Assembly: GCF_011075055.1 (NCBI RefSeq)
Contig: NW_025401156.1
Span: 98,654-162,653 of the forward strand
DNA length: 64,000 nt
Origin: Mangifera indica
Lineage: Eukaryota > Streptophyta > Magnoliopsida > Sapindales > Anacardiaceae
Direction of reading: 5' to 3'
Shown piece after piece: positions 40,201-50,954 of the stretch (the stretch's first letter is position 1; the number at the start of each line of letters is the position of its first letter). The notes under the pieces were generated by a model. That model was not told the origin of the DNA, searched no databases, and saw only the letters and a program-made list of their open reading frames with translations. Made by a program: the position numbers and the translations under genes.

Positions 40201-40289
40201 ACCATAATAAATAGATATATATTTAATAATTATTTAGGGTTTTGGGTAGGAGATAAAACAAACCTTCACGCTATGAACACTAACCTTCC

Positions 40290-40650
40290 ACGCCAAGGAT
40301 TATGAAGAGTATGAAAAGTAGATAAGAAACCTTGCACGCTATGGACAATAACCTTCCCATATTTATCAACATCCCCCTCCCCAATCTTAAACCCGCTGAT
40401 GGATGCCACAAGGCAACTTTTGGTAGCTAAGAGAGGGTGGCTACGAAGCATAGTGTTGATTTTGGAGCCATGAGATAGATAGAGTCTTGTTGAAGTTAGA
40501 TGAAATTTCTTAATATTAAGTAATAGTTCATGGCTTCAAACAACACTGAATTGACTAGTTTGCTTATGCTTGTTGACCAGCTCAGACAAATTCGTGTTTA
40601 GAAGCTGCGCAGCAAAGTTCAATGATACCAAACTAAAGTTAAATATGTTA
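40290..40650 (+). repeat. Direct duplication, unit 2 block b
   Basis: Partner of 38140-38510. Short minus frames here (40266-40451, 40536-40802) match no family I know and do not stay open in the partner copy, so I treat the block as non-coding or as an old gene relic. Confidence 0.75.
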
Positions 40651-41907
40651 GAGGAGAAAGAAGAGGTTGAAGAAATGAAGCCGATAAGGAGAGAGAGCAA
40701 ACAACGAGACAAAGTTCCCAACTGGCAACAAGACGAAAGTTGAACAAAACCAAATGGAATTAGGTCATAGTGGTTCCCACTGTATGATGTCTTAGTAAAC
40801 ATTATTTGCTTGAGATTTTGGTATTGATGGGCAGAAGTGGGAATATCAAATAATCACTAACCATTTTTCATTTGGAGTGGGATTTCAATTTCATCTTCAT
40901 TATCTATCTACCATTAAATATACGAAAAAAAGAAAATAATTTTAATGTATTCATTCGATTGTTGAAAAAAACAGTGTTTTTGATAGAAATATTTTTTACT
41001 TTAAAAGATAATGAAACATTACTGATTACTCTTTCGATTTTGGAAATACCAAATGTTTTCAGAAAGATAGAAAAAAAGATGAGATATTAATTATACATAT
41101 ATAACTTAAAACATAAAATATCTAAAATATCCAGAGATTATTATTCATATAATCAAGACTCATCTCACCAAACATAAACTCATCTAATCAAGACATAAAC
41201 CTCACTCACTCACTCAATCAAGACTAAAATATAAGATAAAATAAGATAAAAATATAAAAAAAAGATTGGTCAAATGGTTTGTCGGATGGTTGTCCGGATG
41301 TTTGGCCGGTAGGCCATAGCCAACCGACCAATTTATCTGGTTAACTTATCCAGTCAATTCTAAATCTTATAATTGTTTTCTTTTAAAGATAAAGTTAATT
41401 TAAAAAGTTATTATATTTATATAATAAAAAAAATAATTATATATATAAGATTAAAAAAAAAGTAATTATACCCAAAAAAGACGGTGATTGATCTAATTTT
41501 CCTAGTTAGTCTTCTGTTGTAACAATGGAATTGGGCCATTTTCCCCAATCAGAAGTGGCCTAACATCGAATGTTTATGCACTAATCACCATACACTATCT
41601 TGTTTCGTGCTACGACTGCCAATTTTCTAGTTTTGATAAATAAATGGAATGTTCAAACTTTGAGCGGCTCCAAAAAGATGATTCTTTTGGGTGTGTTTTT
41701 TGTTTGCCCTAGTTTTTGTTTGGTGTCTTTTGGCGTTGTTCTTGTCTTTCCTTTATTTTTAAAATGTTAGGTTGAATTTAAGGTGATTCTGAACGTCCTT
41801 CTTAAATCTCATTTCTTTTTTGTTTATACAAAGATACTTATACAACAAAAAATATTATACTTACTTATTTTTATTATTAACTTGTTATATATTTTAATAT
41901 AATTAAA
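40651..41907. other. Intergenic, no gene seen
   Basis: AT-rich DNA before the COMT-like duplication block. A patch near 41270-41340 has gc-rich inverted words (ttggccggtaggcc). No frame of note. Confidence 0.45.
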
Positions 41908-42454
41908 TAATTTTAAATTTAAAAAATTGATGAAATATTTTGTATACTCATCACAGTCAGGTTGATCGTAGATATATATGACCGCCAATAATATTTGTTA
42001 ATTTTATAAGATTTGAGAGAAAATTTCTAGTTAATTGGTTGTTGATTGCTTGCTTGCAAGGAGATAGAGATATGATATACTATGTAATAAACTCAATTTT
42101 GTTAAGTAGTTCAAAAATTATATTTTACCCTTAATTTATAAAAAAAGAAATATATTTAAACTCCCTTCATTTATATATTTATTAATTACTCTCAATATTT
42201 AAAACTAGAGAAAATTATAAGAGTTAAATATAATATTTTAAACTTTTAAAAATTTATTAACATTTTATTTAAATTGAATTATGAGTTTGCAAATTTATTG
42301 AGTTAATCAATATCAAACTCGAGCTTAAAAAAATCAAATGAACTCAAACTTAAGAAAATCGAGTGAAGAAAGATTTAGTTTAAAAGAAAATACAAAATAA
42401 AGGTGAAGTGAAGACATGCGAAGATGTGAAAGAAGAGTTGCACATGGTAGTTGA

Positions 42455-42830
42455 ATTACGTATCGTATCGTATATCGAAAACTTAATTTTTTGTATGGTA
42501 TATTAAGTATCGTATCGTATCGTATGATATGATATAATTTTTAAAAAATAAAATAATAAAATAATAAAAATATATAATTAATATGTCATCATTTTAGAAG
42601 ACATCACAAATACCTTTGAAATTTTAAAAATTTTCATATATACCTATATTATATTACCATTTCCTTTAAAAAATATATCGATCTATATTGATAATACGTA
42701 TCATACATAAGATACGTATCATATTGGAATGATACATCTACTATATCGTATTAATTTGATGTATTTCATAATATATATATTTTTCACTTATATCATATTA
42801 TATCCTATTATATGATACATATACTCTGTA
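42455..42830 (+). repeat. AT-C family dispersed repeat, copy 4
   Basis: Best-preserved copy: tip with tacgtatcgtatcgtatatcg, aaaaaataaaataataaaat centre, and far end tatgatacatatac. Lies about 250 bp upstream of COMT-like A, and its duplicate lies upstream of A-prime. Confidence 0.65.
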
Positions 42831-43076
42831 AAATTGGCAAAAAAATATTTTTATTTTATTAATAATTTAATAAAAGGATGTAAAAATAATTAACCTTATT
42901 ATATTAATATAAAAAATTTTGAGTCAACTAAGTAAAGGAAGTCATGTTATGTTTGAAGGGTTGGTTGGAACCTGTAGATCTGCCTTTACTTGAACGAAGC
43001 AGGAGTAAATTGTTACCATCGCCACTGGTTCTCATCTTCACTGTTACATCTCCTTCCGCTTTAATCACTAAACAAA

Positions 43077-44781
43077 ATGTCGCACGCTCGAGAGGAAGAA
43101 GAAGTGGGCAAGCTAGCCATCAGGTTAGCAAATGCCGTGGTTCTTCCCATGGTCCTCAAATCAGCCCTCGAGCTCAACCTAATTGACATCATCGCCGCCT
43201 CTACCGACGGTGTCTTCCTCTCGACTTCGGAGATCGCCACCAGGATTGCTACCAACAACCCCGACGCACCCGTCTTGCTCGATCGTATGCTACGGCTCTT
43301 GGCCAGCTACGATGTACTCAAGTGCTCCGTCAGAACCGGAGAGAATGGCGAAGTTGAGAGAGTGTATGGTGCCGCACCCATTTGCAAGTTTCTTGTTAAG
43401 AATCCAGATGGAGGCTCCGTTGCTCCTTTGTTCTTGTTACACCATGACAAGGTTTTCATGGAGAGCTGGTACATTCTTTTTTTCAATTATTTTAAATTAA
43501 TTATTTTTTTGCATCAAAATTGTTACAGAAGCGAATTTCGATTAAGCCTTAGCATTTATGCATATACATTATTAGATTATTAAATTCACAGAAACTCTGT
43601 CATTTTGACTCCTCAACTTGTTCCCTTATGTGCAACAAAATGCGCTGATAACTCCTAATAAACAGATAATTAGCAATTTCAAATGATTGATGTAAATTAA
43701 ATTAGATTAAAGCTTTTTATTTTATACGTAGTGGCAAATTCAGGACATTTTGTTGATTTAATTTGGTTATCAGGTTTCACTTGAATGATGTTATACTAGA
43801 AGGGGGAATCCCGTTCGACAGGGCATATGGGATGAATGCATTTGAATACCCGGCTACAGATCAAAGGTTCAACTGGGTGTTTAATCAGGCTATGTCGAAC
43901 CACACTACCTTAATCATTAAGAAAATTCTTGATATTTACAAAGGATTTGAAGGGTTGAAAGTGCTGGTTGATGTTGGAGGTGGAATTGGTGTCGCTCTTA
44001 ATATCATCACTTCTAAGTTTCCTCACATTAAAGGCATTAATTTTGATTTACCTCATGTTTTAGCTGATGCACCCTCGTATTCAGGTACCAGTTTTAGTTA
44101 CAGTCTACATCTTTTAATAAACAGGATCTTTCATAATGCATCAAATGGGAGATGGTATACAATTTAGATATTATCATTAAATCAGTCATTCTGATTAAAA
44201 TCCAGTGGTCAATGATAATACAAGAATTCTCTTGATGTTTGTGTTCTGTAAATGATGCTCCAAAAATCATACAGAAATGGGCTGAGAGTATATATTATGA
44301 CAAACTGAAAGGTTTCTGGTGGTGTGGTGCAGGTGTAGAACATGTGGGTGGGGATATGTTTGTAAGCGTTCCGAAAGGGGATGCCATTTTCATGAAGGTA
44401 ACCTTTTGTCCTTGATGTTAACCTGGTGAGACGGAAATTTCTTTCCAGTTGTTTCTTTGTATAATGGATTGAAATTTGCAGTGGATACTACACGACTGGA
44501 GTGATGAACATTGCTTGAAACTTCTCAAGAATTGTTATGAAGCTCTTCCAAACTCTGGCAAAGTGATCATCGTGGAATCAATTCTTCCTGTGACTCCTGT
44601 GAATAATGTGTCATCACATATTGTGTTTGAGCAAGATCTTTTTATGCTGGCTCAGAACCCAGGAGGAAAAGAGAGGACTCAACAGGAGTTCGAGGCATTA
44701 GCTGTGAGATCTGGATTTTCTGGCTGTGAAGTCATATGCAATGCATACAACAGCTGGGTTATGGAGTTCCGCAAAAGCTAA
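43077..44781 (+). CDS. COMT-like gene A: caffeic acid 3-O-methyltransferase-like, intact
   Basis: Exons 43077-43468, 43774-44084, 44333-44397, 44482-44781, GT-AG, giving 355 codons, the usual COMT length and exon number. It belongs to class I-type plant SAM-dependent O-methyltransferases that methylate phenolic hydroxyls in the cytosol. An N-terminal dimerisation region is followed by the SAM motif LVDVGGGIG (195-203). Catalytic residues are His260 ([10 protein letters not shown]), Glu288 and Glu320, which align with His269, Glu297 and Glu329 of alfalfa COMT. Pocket positions differ from alfalfa COMT: Met130 to Leu121, Asn131 to His122, His166 to Pro157, Ile319 to Phe310, while Asn324 (Asn315) is kept. 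So lignin monomers may not be the main substrate. AATAAA at 44952. Confidence 0.95.
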
Positions 44782-45070
44782 TACTTAAATCTTCGGAATA
44801 CTGAACAGAAGTCCCAGTCTCTAGTACCATGTGTTGATTGCTTGTGTTAGTGATCAAGAAGCTATTTTTGATTGTCTAAAGTAATTTCAGTATTAGAATT
44901 TGCAGTGAAGCAACGTTGAGTTCAGTGTAGAAATTCTGCTTTATTGGATGAAATAAAAGCATAAAACCTTTAATTTCCAAGCAATGGCCATAATCCAGCA
45001 CTAATCCTGTGTCTAAACCAGGCTTTAGTACATTTGTTGATTGCCTAACTCTTGAGAATTCTGTTCAACA

Positions 45071-45224
45071 GGCGTATGAATACCCGGAAACGGATCAAAG
45101 GTTTAACCCGGTGTTCAATCAGGCTATGTAAAACTCCACTATCTTGATCATGAAATCCGGATTTTCCAGCTGTGAAGTCATATGCTCCTTATACAGCAGC
45201 TGGGTTTTGGAGTTCCACAAATGA
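45071..45224 (+). pseudogene. Chimeric COMT-like fragment, left copy
   Basis: A piece of exon 2 (reading YEYPETDQRFNPVFNQAM, then a stop) is joined directly to the tail of exon 4 (SGFSSCEVICSLYSSWVLEF, then HK-stop). The middle of exon 2, exon 3 and most of exon 4 are missing. The tail resembles gene B/C more than A. The same joint occurs at 60121-60273, so it existed before the segmental duplication. Confidence 0.85.
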
Positions 45225-46157
45225 CTACAATTGATTCAACTGGTTAGAATGCTGACTTGGAACATCGTTCAATGGATGAAAGCCATTCAGAATTAAAAGG
45301 GGATTCTTAATAATGTGAGATGAGTGAAGTATGGAGTTTGGAAATTAGATTGTCAATAGTATGAATTGAGAATTGAGAAGTTGTAAATGTCGTGGATTGT
45401 GTTTTGACTTGTGCAAACGTCTATCTCAAATTGTTAAATATAACTTTCTAAATATACTTGGAACAATTAAATAATGTGACGTGGTGTTCTCGAAATCCAA
45501 TTACTCACAGTTTCCAAATTTCTGTCTTTGGTCAAACATTTACGAGCGAAACTCAATAATTCCCTCCACGTGGTTTCACTTTCTAAAATCTTGTCCTTGG
45601 AATAATAAAATCTTGTGACGCACTGTACATTGATTTTTGTCAAAATTTTCAATCGACGTTATCGGTAGGATAAATAATATTATTATAAAAATTAAATAAT
45701 ATTAACAAATTGAATAATATCAGACAATGCTTTTCACAAGAGAAAAATGAGCCACTCCAGAGTTAGAATTCTAATTCGAGTTTGACTCATTTGAATCGAA
45801 CTTAAAATTAATCTTGAATCAATTCGACTCTAAACCTGCCTATGCAAAGACCTCTCTTTTATAAAAATCTTAGTTCCACCAGAGTTTTCCAAATTTCTGC
45901 TTTTGAATAATTAATTTTGTGATGCCTAAAAAATTTATTGAGTTACAACTAAACTCAACAATTTACTCGATAGTCTTCACGTTCTAGATTCGTTATCCTT
46001 CGAATGGTAACATCCATGTAACACAATGCCTATTACTGTATGCCAACAGTTATGACCAGACTAAATAATTTATTCAATAGTGTTGACTCTTTGAATGCAT
46101 GTAAATTAGTCTATTAAGTTGTATGCATTTAATGCATATATTCCCATACGCAAGTAG

Positions 46158-46166
46158 TATATATAT
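46158..46166 (+). promoter_or_regulatory. Candidate TATA box of COMT-like B
   Basis: TATATATAT 66-74 bp before the gene B start codon, preceded by a stretch (catatattcccatacgcaag) that is conserved in front of B-prime. Position suits a core promoter with a short leader. Not tested. Confidence 0.4.
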
Positions 46167-46231
46167 GAATGTAGATCGATATCTTATGATATCAAGTGAA
46201 GAGATTTCCAATTACATATCTTCAAACTTGA

Positions 46232-48050
46232 ATGGCCGTGTCGCAGGAACAAGAAGTGGGCAAGCTAGCCATCAGGTTAGCAAACGCCGCGGTCCTTCCC
46301 ATGGTGATGAAATCAGCCATCGAGCTTAATCTCATAGACATCATCTTTGCCTCTGGTGATGGCGTTTTCCTTTCACCTTCCGACATTGCAAGTATGCTCC
46401 CCACCAAGAACCCTGACGCTCCCGTTTTGCTCGACCGCATGCTACGACTCTTGGCTAGCTATGATATACTCAAATGCTCGGTTAGAAGAGAAGAGAATGG
46501 ACAAGTTAAAAGATTGTACGGTGTTGCACCCATTTGTAAGTTCTTTGTGAACAATGAAGATGGAGGCTCGGGTGCTAGTTTGTTGCAGTTTCAACACAAC
46601 AAGGCCGTCATGGATGTCTGGTACATTTCATTTTTGAAATCTAAAATTTAATAATTGCTTTGTTTGAGAGTCGAGTTAAAATTTGGATAATTGAATATGT
46701 TTTTCAGGTATCATCTAACTGATACCGTGCTTGAAGGTGGAAGCCCTATCAATAGGGCATATGGAATAAAATCTGCTTTTGAATACATGGAAAAGGATCC
46801 AATCCATCACCAGTTATTTAACAAAGCAATGTCAAACAACACTACCTTGATCATGAAGAAGATGGTTGATGTTTACAAAGGATTCGAAGGCGTCAAAGTA
46901 TTAGTAGACGTGGGTGGTGGAATTGGTGCTAGTCTTGGCACCATCACTTCTAAGTATCCTTACATTAAAGGCATAAACTTTGATTTACCACATGTTGTAG
47001 CTCATGCACCTCCAATATCAGGTATATGTTCCTAATTCTACTCGTTTATGGCTACCCTTGTAGACAAAAATAAATTTCCTAAAGCAATTTTCAACACTAT
47101 AATTTCTAATCAATTCCAATAATCTCATCCATAAGGTTATAAAATATTATAATTGAATTGATAAAATTTTAGATAAACCTAATCGAGTCATTTGAAGGAG
47201 AAATTGATTTTATATAACAACCTTTTTGATTGACTATCAATCTATGAATTGTTCTTCTTTCCCAGTAACATCCAAAACAAAATACAAGCATTTTTGGATG
47301 AGATACTATATTGTTTCTGTGTTTTGGAATGACGTAGCCCTTTAATTATAATAAGTTTATTAGACTTTTTCATTAAAAATCAATTAACCTTCGCGGACTA
47401 TGTATATGAAGTGTAATTGACCTTTACAATAAGATCACATGATACCCATGAAAAACTGCTATTGGATCATATATTTCCCTGGTTATATTTTTATCAAATA
47501 AAAGTATAATCAACGTATGTCCACATAAAAAATTTCAACAACCCTTTCTTTATTTGTATATCAGATGATAATAAGATGTTGGCGCTGTGTAGGTGTTGAG
47601 CATGTTGGAGGAGATATGTTCACAAATATTCCAAAAGGTGACGCCATTTTCTTAAAGGTACGTGCTGCGTTAAATCGCTTAATCTTCATGTGTGCGTGTG
47701 TATGCCAGTGTGTGGTTGTTTTGCTGATACACATAGATGAAAGTTATTTGCAGACAGTTCTACATGATTGGGGTGATGAAGACTGCTCGAAAATTCTCAA
47801 GAAATGTTGTGGAGCTCTTCCAAACTCTGGAAAAGTACTCGTTGTAGAAGTGAATGTTCCTGAGATTCCTGAAAATAATGTTTCATCAAACATTGCCTGC
47901 GAACTAGATCTCTTGATGATGATTGTGCACCCAGGAGGAAGAGAGCGGACACTTAAAGAGTTTGAGGCATTAGCTTTGGAATCCGGATTTTCCAGGTGTG
48001 AAGTTATATGCTCTGCATACAACAGCTGGGTTTTGGAGTTCCACAAATGA
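46232..48050 (+). CDS. COMT-like gene B: O-methyltransferase, intact
   Basis: Exons 46232-46620, 46708-47021, 47593-47657, 47754-48050, GT-AG, giving 354 codons. Same exon layout as A but clearly diverged in sequence. SAM motif LVDVGGGIG (about 195-203). Catalytic His260 in [10 protein letters not shown], Glu288 and Glu320 are kept. The phenolic pocket is further from alfalfa COMT than A is: Met130/Asn131 become Phe/Gln and Asn324 becomes His315 (VHPGGRERT). Exon 4 starts Thr-Val instead of the common Trp-Ile, and exon 2 reads [15 protein letters not shown] infer a phenylpropanoid or related phenol as substrate but cannot say which. AATAAA at 48078, 28 bp past the stop. Confidence 0.93.
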
Positions 48051-48209
48051 GCACACTAATTCTGAAGCCTTCTCGATAATAAAAGCAGTCGTTCTCTCTG
48101 TTTTCTGCTTCATGTGTGTGACCAGTAATAAAGGTTTGAATTCCAGGGAGTCCATTGTTATGTTATAAAAATAAGGGATTGGTTAAAAAATACTTTGGAG
48201 GGCTCCGTT

Positions 48210-48320
48210 AGTGTAACTTTATACAACAAATCTAATATTTGTGTTGTTATACAACGTGATATATCATCATGTTATTATATATTATTTTATCTTATATTTA
48301 AAAATATGTGTATATAATTT
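48210..48320. repeat. PAL-B palindromic repeat, partial
   Basis: tatacaacgtgatatatcatcatg and the following ttttatcttatatttaaaa, with gtgtatataattta at the end, correspond to one arm and the centre of PAL-B. Present also in the right block (about 63730-63810). A further degenerate copy is at about 48780-48910. Confidence 0.4.
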
Positions 48321-49339
48321 ATTTTGATTTTTGATATTTTAGCAAATTAAAAAAAAACAATACTATATAGGCTTGGAGTCGAATTAGTTTCATGCTTGGT
48401 CAAATCTAAGCTTAAATAAATTTGATTCAGATCTAATTTTAATATTATATGTAGATATTTTTAAATATATATAATTTCATTAATTAAAAAAATAAAATGA
48501 CAAAACATTTCTTAACTCATCTTGTGATAAATATTAAATTTATGGATTGTCAAATAAAAAACCCAACTAATTCACTTTTAAGTACAAAATCATAAATAAG
48601 GTAATATCTAATTAAATAATTTTAAATTAAAATCATACAATTTTTAACTATTAATGTTTTATTAAATTATATATTTAATAATATATAAACGTAATAATGC
48701 TTTTAATCAAAATAATGTTTATTGATTTTAAACTTTGTTTCTTTTTATTTTATAATAAAACTATGAGCACTTATGATGAATATCAATTTGACTATCAATG
48801 ATAATGTGATACCGTGTGATTGAATAAATTTAAAATAAAAATAAAAATAATACTCAATTATATGATAATATATTATTATTAGTTACTAAATTGATTCTCA
48901 TAATACACATACATATCATTGCTTTTTATTTTTTAAGTGTATTTTATTCATTTGCATTTTTAATCAAAATGATGTTTTATTGAAATATAAATAAATTATT
49001 CTTTTCAATGATTGTTCATAAATTTCAACCCAAATAATAAATAAACTTCAAGCTTTAAACTTAAAAAAATTAATATAAAAAAATTAAATTTAGTTGTGTT
49101 CTACTAATTTTGGGTAAGTTTTGTTTATTATGTGTATGTTGTGACTTTTGTGAAAATAAATTTTGAAAAAAAGTATAATTTAAGGTTTTTGTGAGTTGTA
49201 AACGTCTTCGTAGCACACAAATTATTTGTTTTAATATTTTTAATAGAAAAACTATCACATTATTCTTATTTAATGTTATTTGAATTCAGTTAATTGTTTA
49301 ACACTTTTAATAGGAAATAGTATAAATTTGCTCCTTTTT

Positions 49340-49550
49340 AAGGAAAAATCAGAAAATTCAATCTTCTTGATAAAAAAGAAAAGTTCGATCATTTTATTTG
49401 AAAAAAGATGATAGTTTAATATTTTTTATTGTTGTTATCTCAAAGATTTTATTAATTAATTTAATAATTTAGTGAAAAATAAAAATTTTAAACTCAAAAG
49501 GGTGGAAATAATTTTAGTAAAGTTTGGTTGGGACATAGCTTATTTGACCA
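49340..49550 (+). repeat. FB-A foldback family, right arm
   Basis: Ends ggttgggacatagcttatttg at 49526. Internal words atagtttaatatttt and ttttaaactcaaaaggg fit the arm. Core and left arm missing. Confidence 0.5.
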
Positions 49551-49909
49551 TTCTTTAGACAAATGATGGTAGGTGGTGAAAAACTTACATCCTTAGACAT
49601 GTTAAGGGTTGGGTCTGTCAGTCACTTGACCTAAATCCTTTTTTTTGAGGGTATGATCTATATGAACATGACCCACAATCATGCCAAAATTAGGGGTACC
49701 ATCTACAAGTTGGGCCAATAAAAATAATAACAATTATAATAATTAAAAAATAAAATGATAACACCTTTAAAAGCACACGGGCTTGCCTGCAAAAGCACGC
49801 GTGAAGAGTTTTTAGTCATGTCATGGGCTTTGGTTTTGACAAACATGATGAGTAATAAATACAAGGTTGGAGGATTATTTCTCATACATAAGGGTTAGTT
49901 CAATTTTTA

Positions 49910-50600
49910 AAATATATTTATAATAATAAAAAATTTAAATATTTATTTATCTTTAAATTATAGTTAAATTTATTATTAAATATAAAATGATAAAATTATT
50001 ATTTAAAAATAATATTAAAAAATTAATACTTCATCCTAGATTTAAAAATAATAATATTTTTTTCTTTTTCAAGTTTTAAAAATTAATATTTTATCTTTAT
50101 ACATAAATTTTGAAAAGTGACTCTCTCCCAAATTTTTAAATTTATTCTTCACCTCCATCCGACTAGTTGCAACCAGTGTGATACATTGTTGGACGACGAA
50201 GCGTCATCTAGTGAAGACAATGCATATCGTCCAATATAAACAATGAAGTATCGCTTAGAGGTTATCCTCTGGACAACTTTGTCTTATTTGTTCATCGTTA
50301 AGCTATCGTTCATTGGAGAAAGTGGTCTATTTCAAGTTTGGTATCTTTGGAAGGAAAAATAAATTTTTCAAAACTTAATCTAGAAAAAATTATTAATTTT
50401 TTAAATAAGAGAAAAAATAAAATATAATTTTAATTATTTTAATATTATTAGTAAAATATGATTTTATCCTTTAATCTCAATAGAAAATTTGTAAATGTAT
50501 CTTAATAAACTAAAACTTGAGTGAGTATTTAGAGTTTTTATCTATTTGCAAGCACATATTTGCATTTCACCAAAAACTTGGGTGGGCAATCCTTTGGCCT
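49910..50600. mobile_element. FB-A foldback element, nearly complete
   Basis: Left arm (49910-50140), a GC-richer core (about 50150-50330, with gacgacgaagcgtcatc and aagctatcgttcattgg) and a right arm ending ggtgggcaatcctttggcc at 50581. The aatttttnaaa words on each side of the core are mirrored. About 690 bases, no open frame. It lies between COMT-like B and C. Confidence 0.6.
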
Positions 50601-50954
50601 AAATAGAAAAGTCTTCACTTTCTCTCAAAATAAATTAGAATCTCTTCCAAACTTTTTCATTTTCTAATTTAAAAAGTTATTACTTAAAAGAGTTAGGAAA
50701 GGGTAGAATGTGTCTTGTCATTTTCATTTTTTCAATTTACTGAAAAATAAAAAAAATTAAAACGCTTTCCAAAGTCTAGTTCTATTTGTAATAACTTGTT
50801 GCCTGACAGAGCAGAGTTTAGTAGTTTACATAACAAAATAGATATTATATTTATGGTAGAAAATCACGCTCACAGGGTCCTTCATTGTATTTTTGAAACA
50901 AATCTCTTATTTTATTACATAACAATGAACCCCAAGCCTTCAGAATTGATGTGC

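Larger units (their letters stand above)
41908..48500 (+). repeat. Segmental duplication, left block (COMT-like A, fragment, B)
   Basis: The block matches 56480 to the end of the window in order and orientation: upstream AT-rich DNA with an AT-C repeat, gene A, the chimeric fragment, gene B, and the downstream flank. The left boundary is sharp near tgatgaaat...ctcatcacagtcagg, and sequence before it is unrelated in the two places. The right boundary is not reached, because the partner runs off the window. Genes in this block are intact. Confidence 0.9.

Noticed and set aside
42944..43258. Frames overlapping the first exon of COMT-like A (80 codons plus, 65 codons minus)
   Set aside because: Shadow frames of the conserved coding exon. 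Equivalent shadows appear at the other COMT-like copies.
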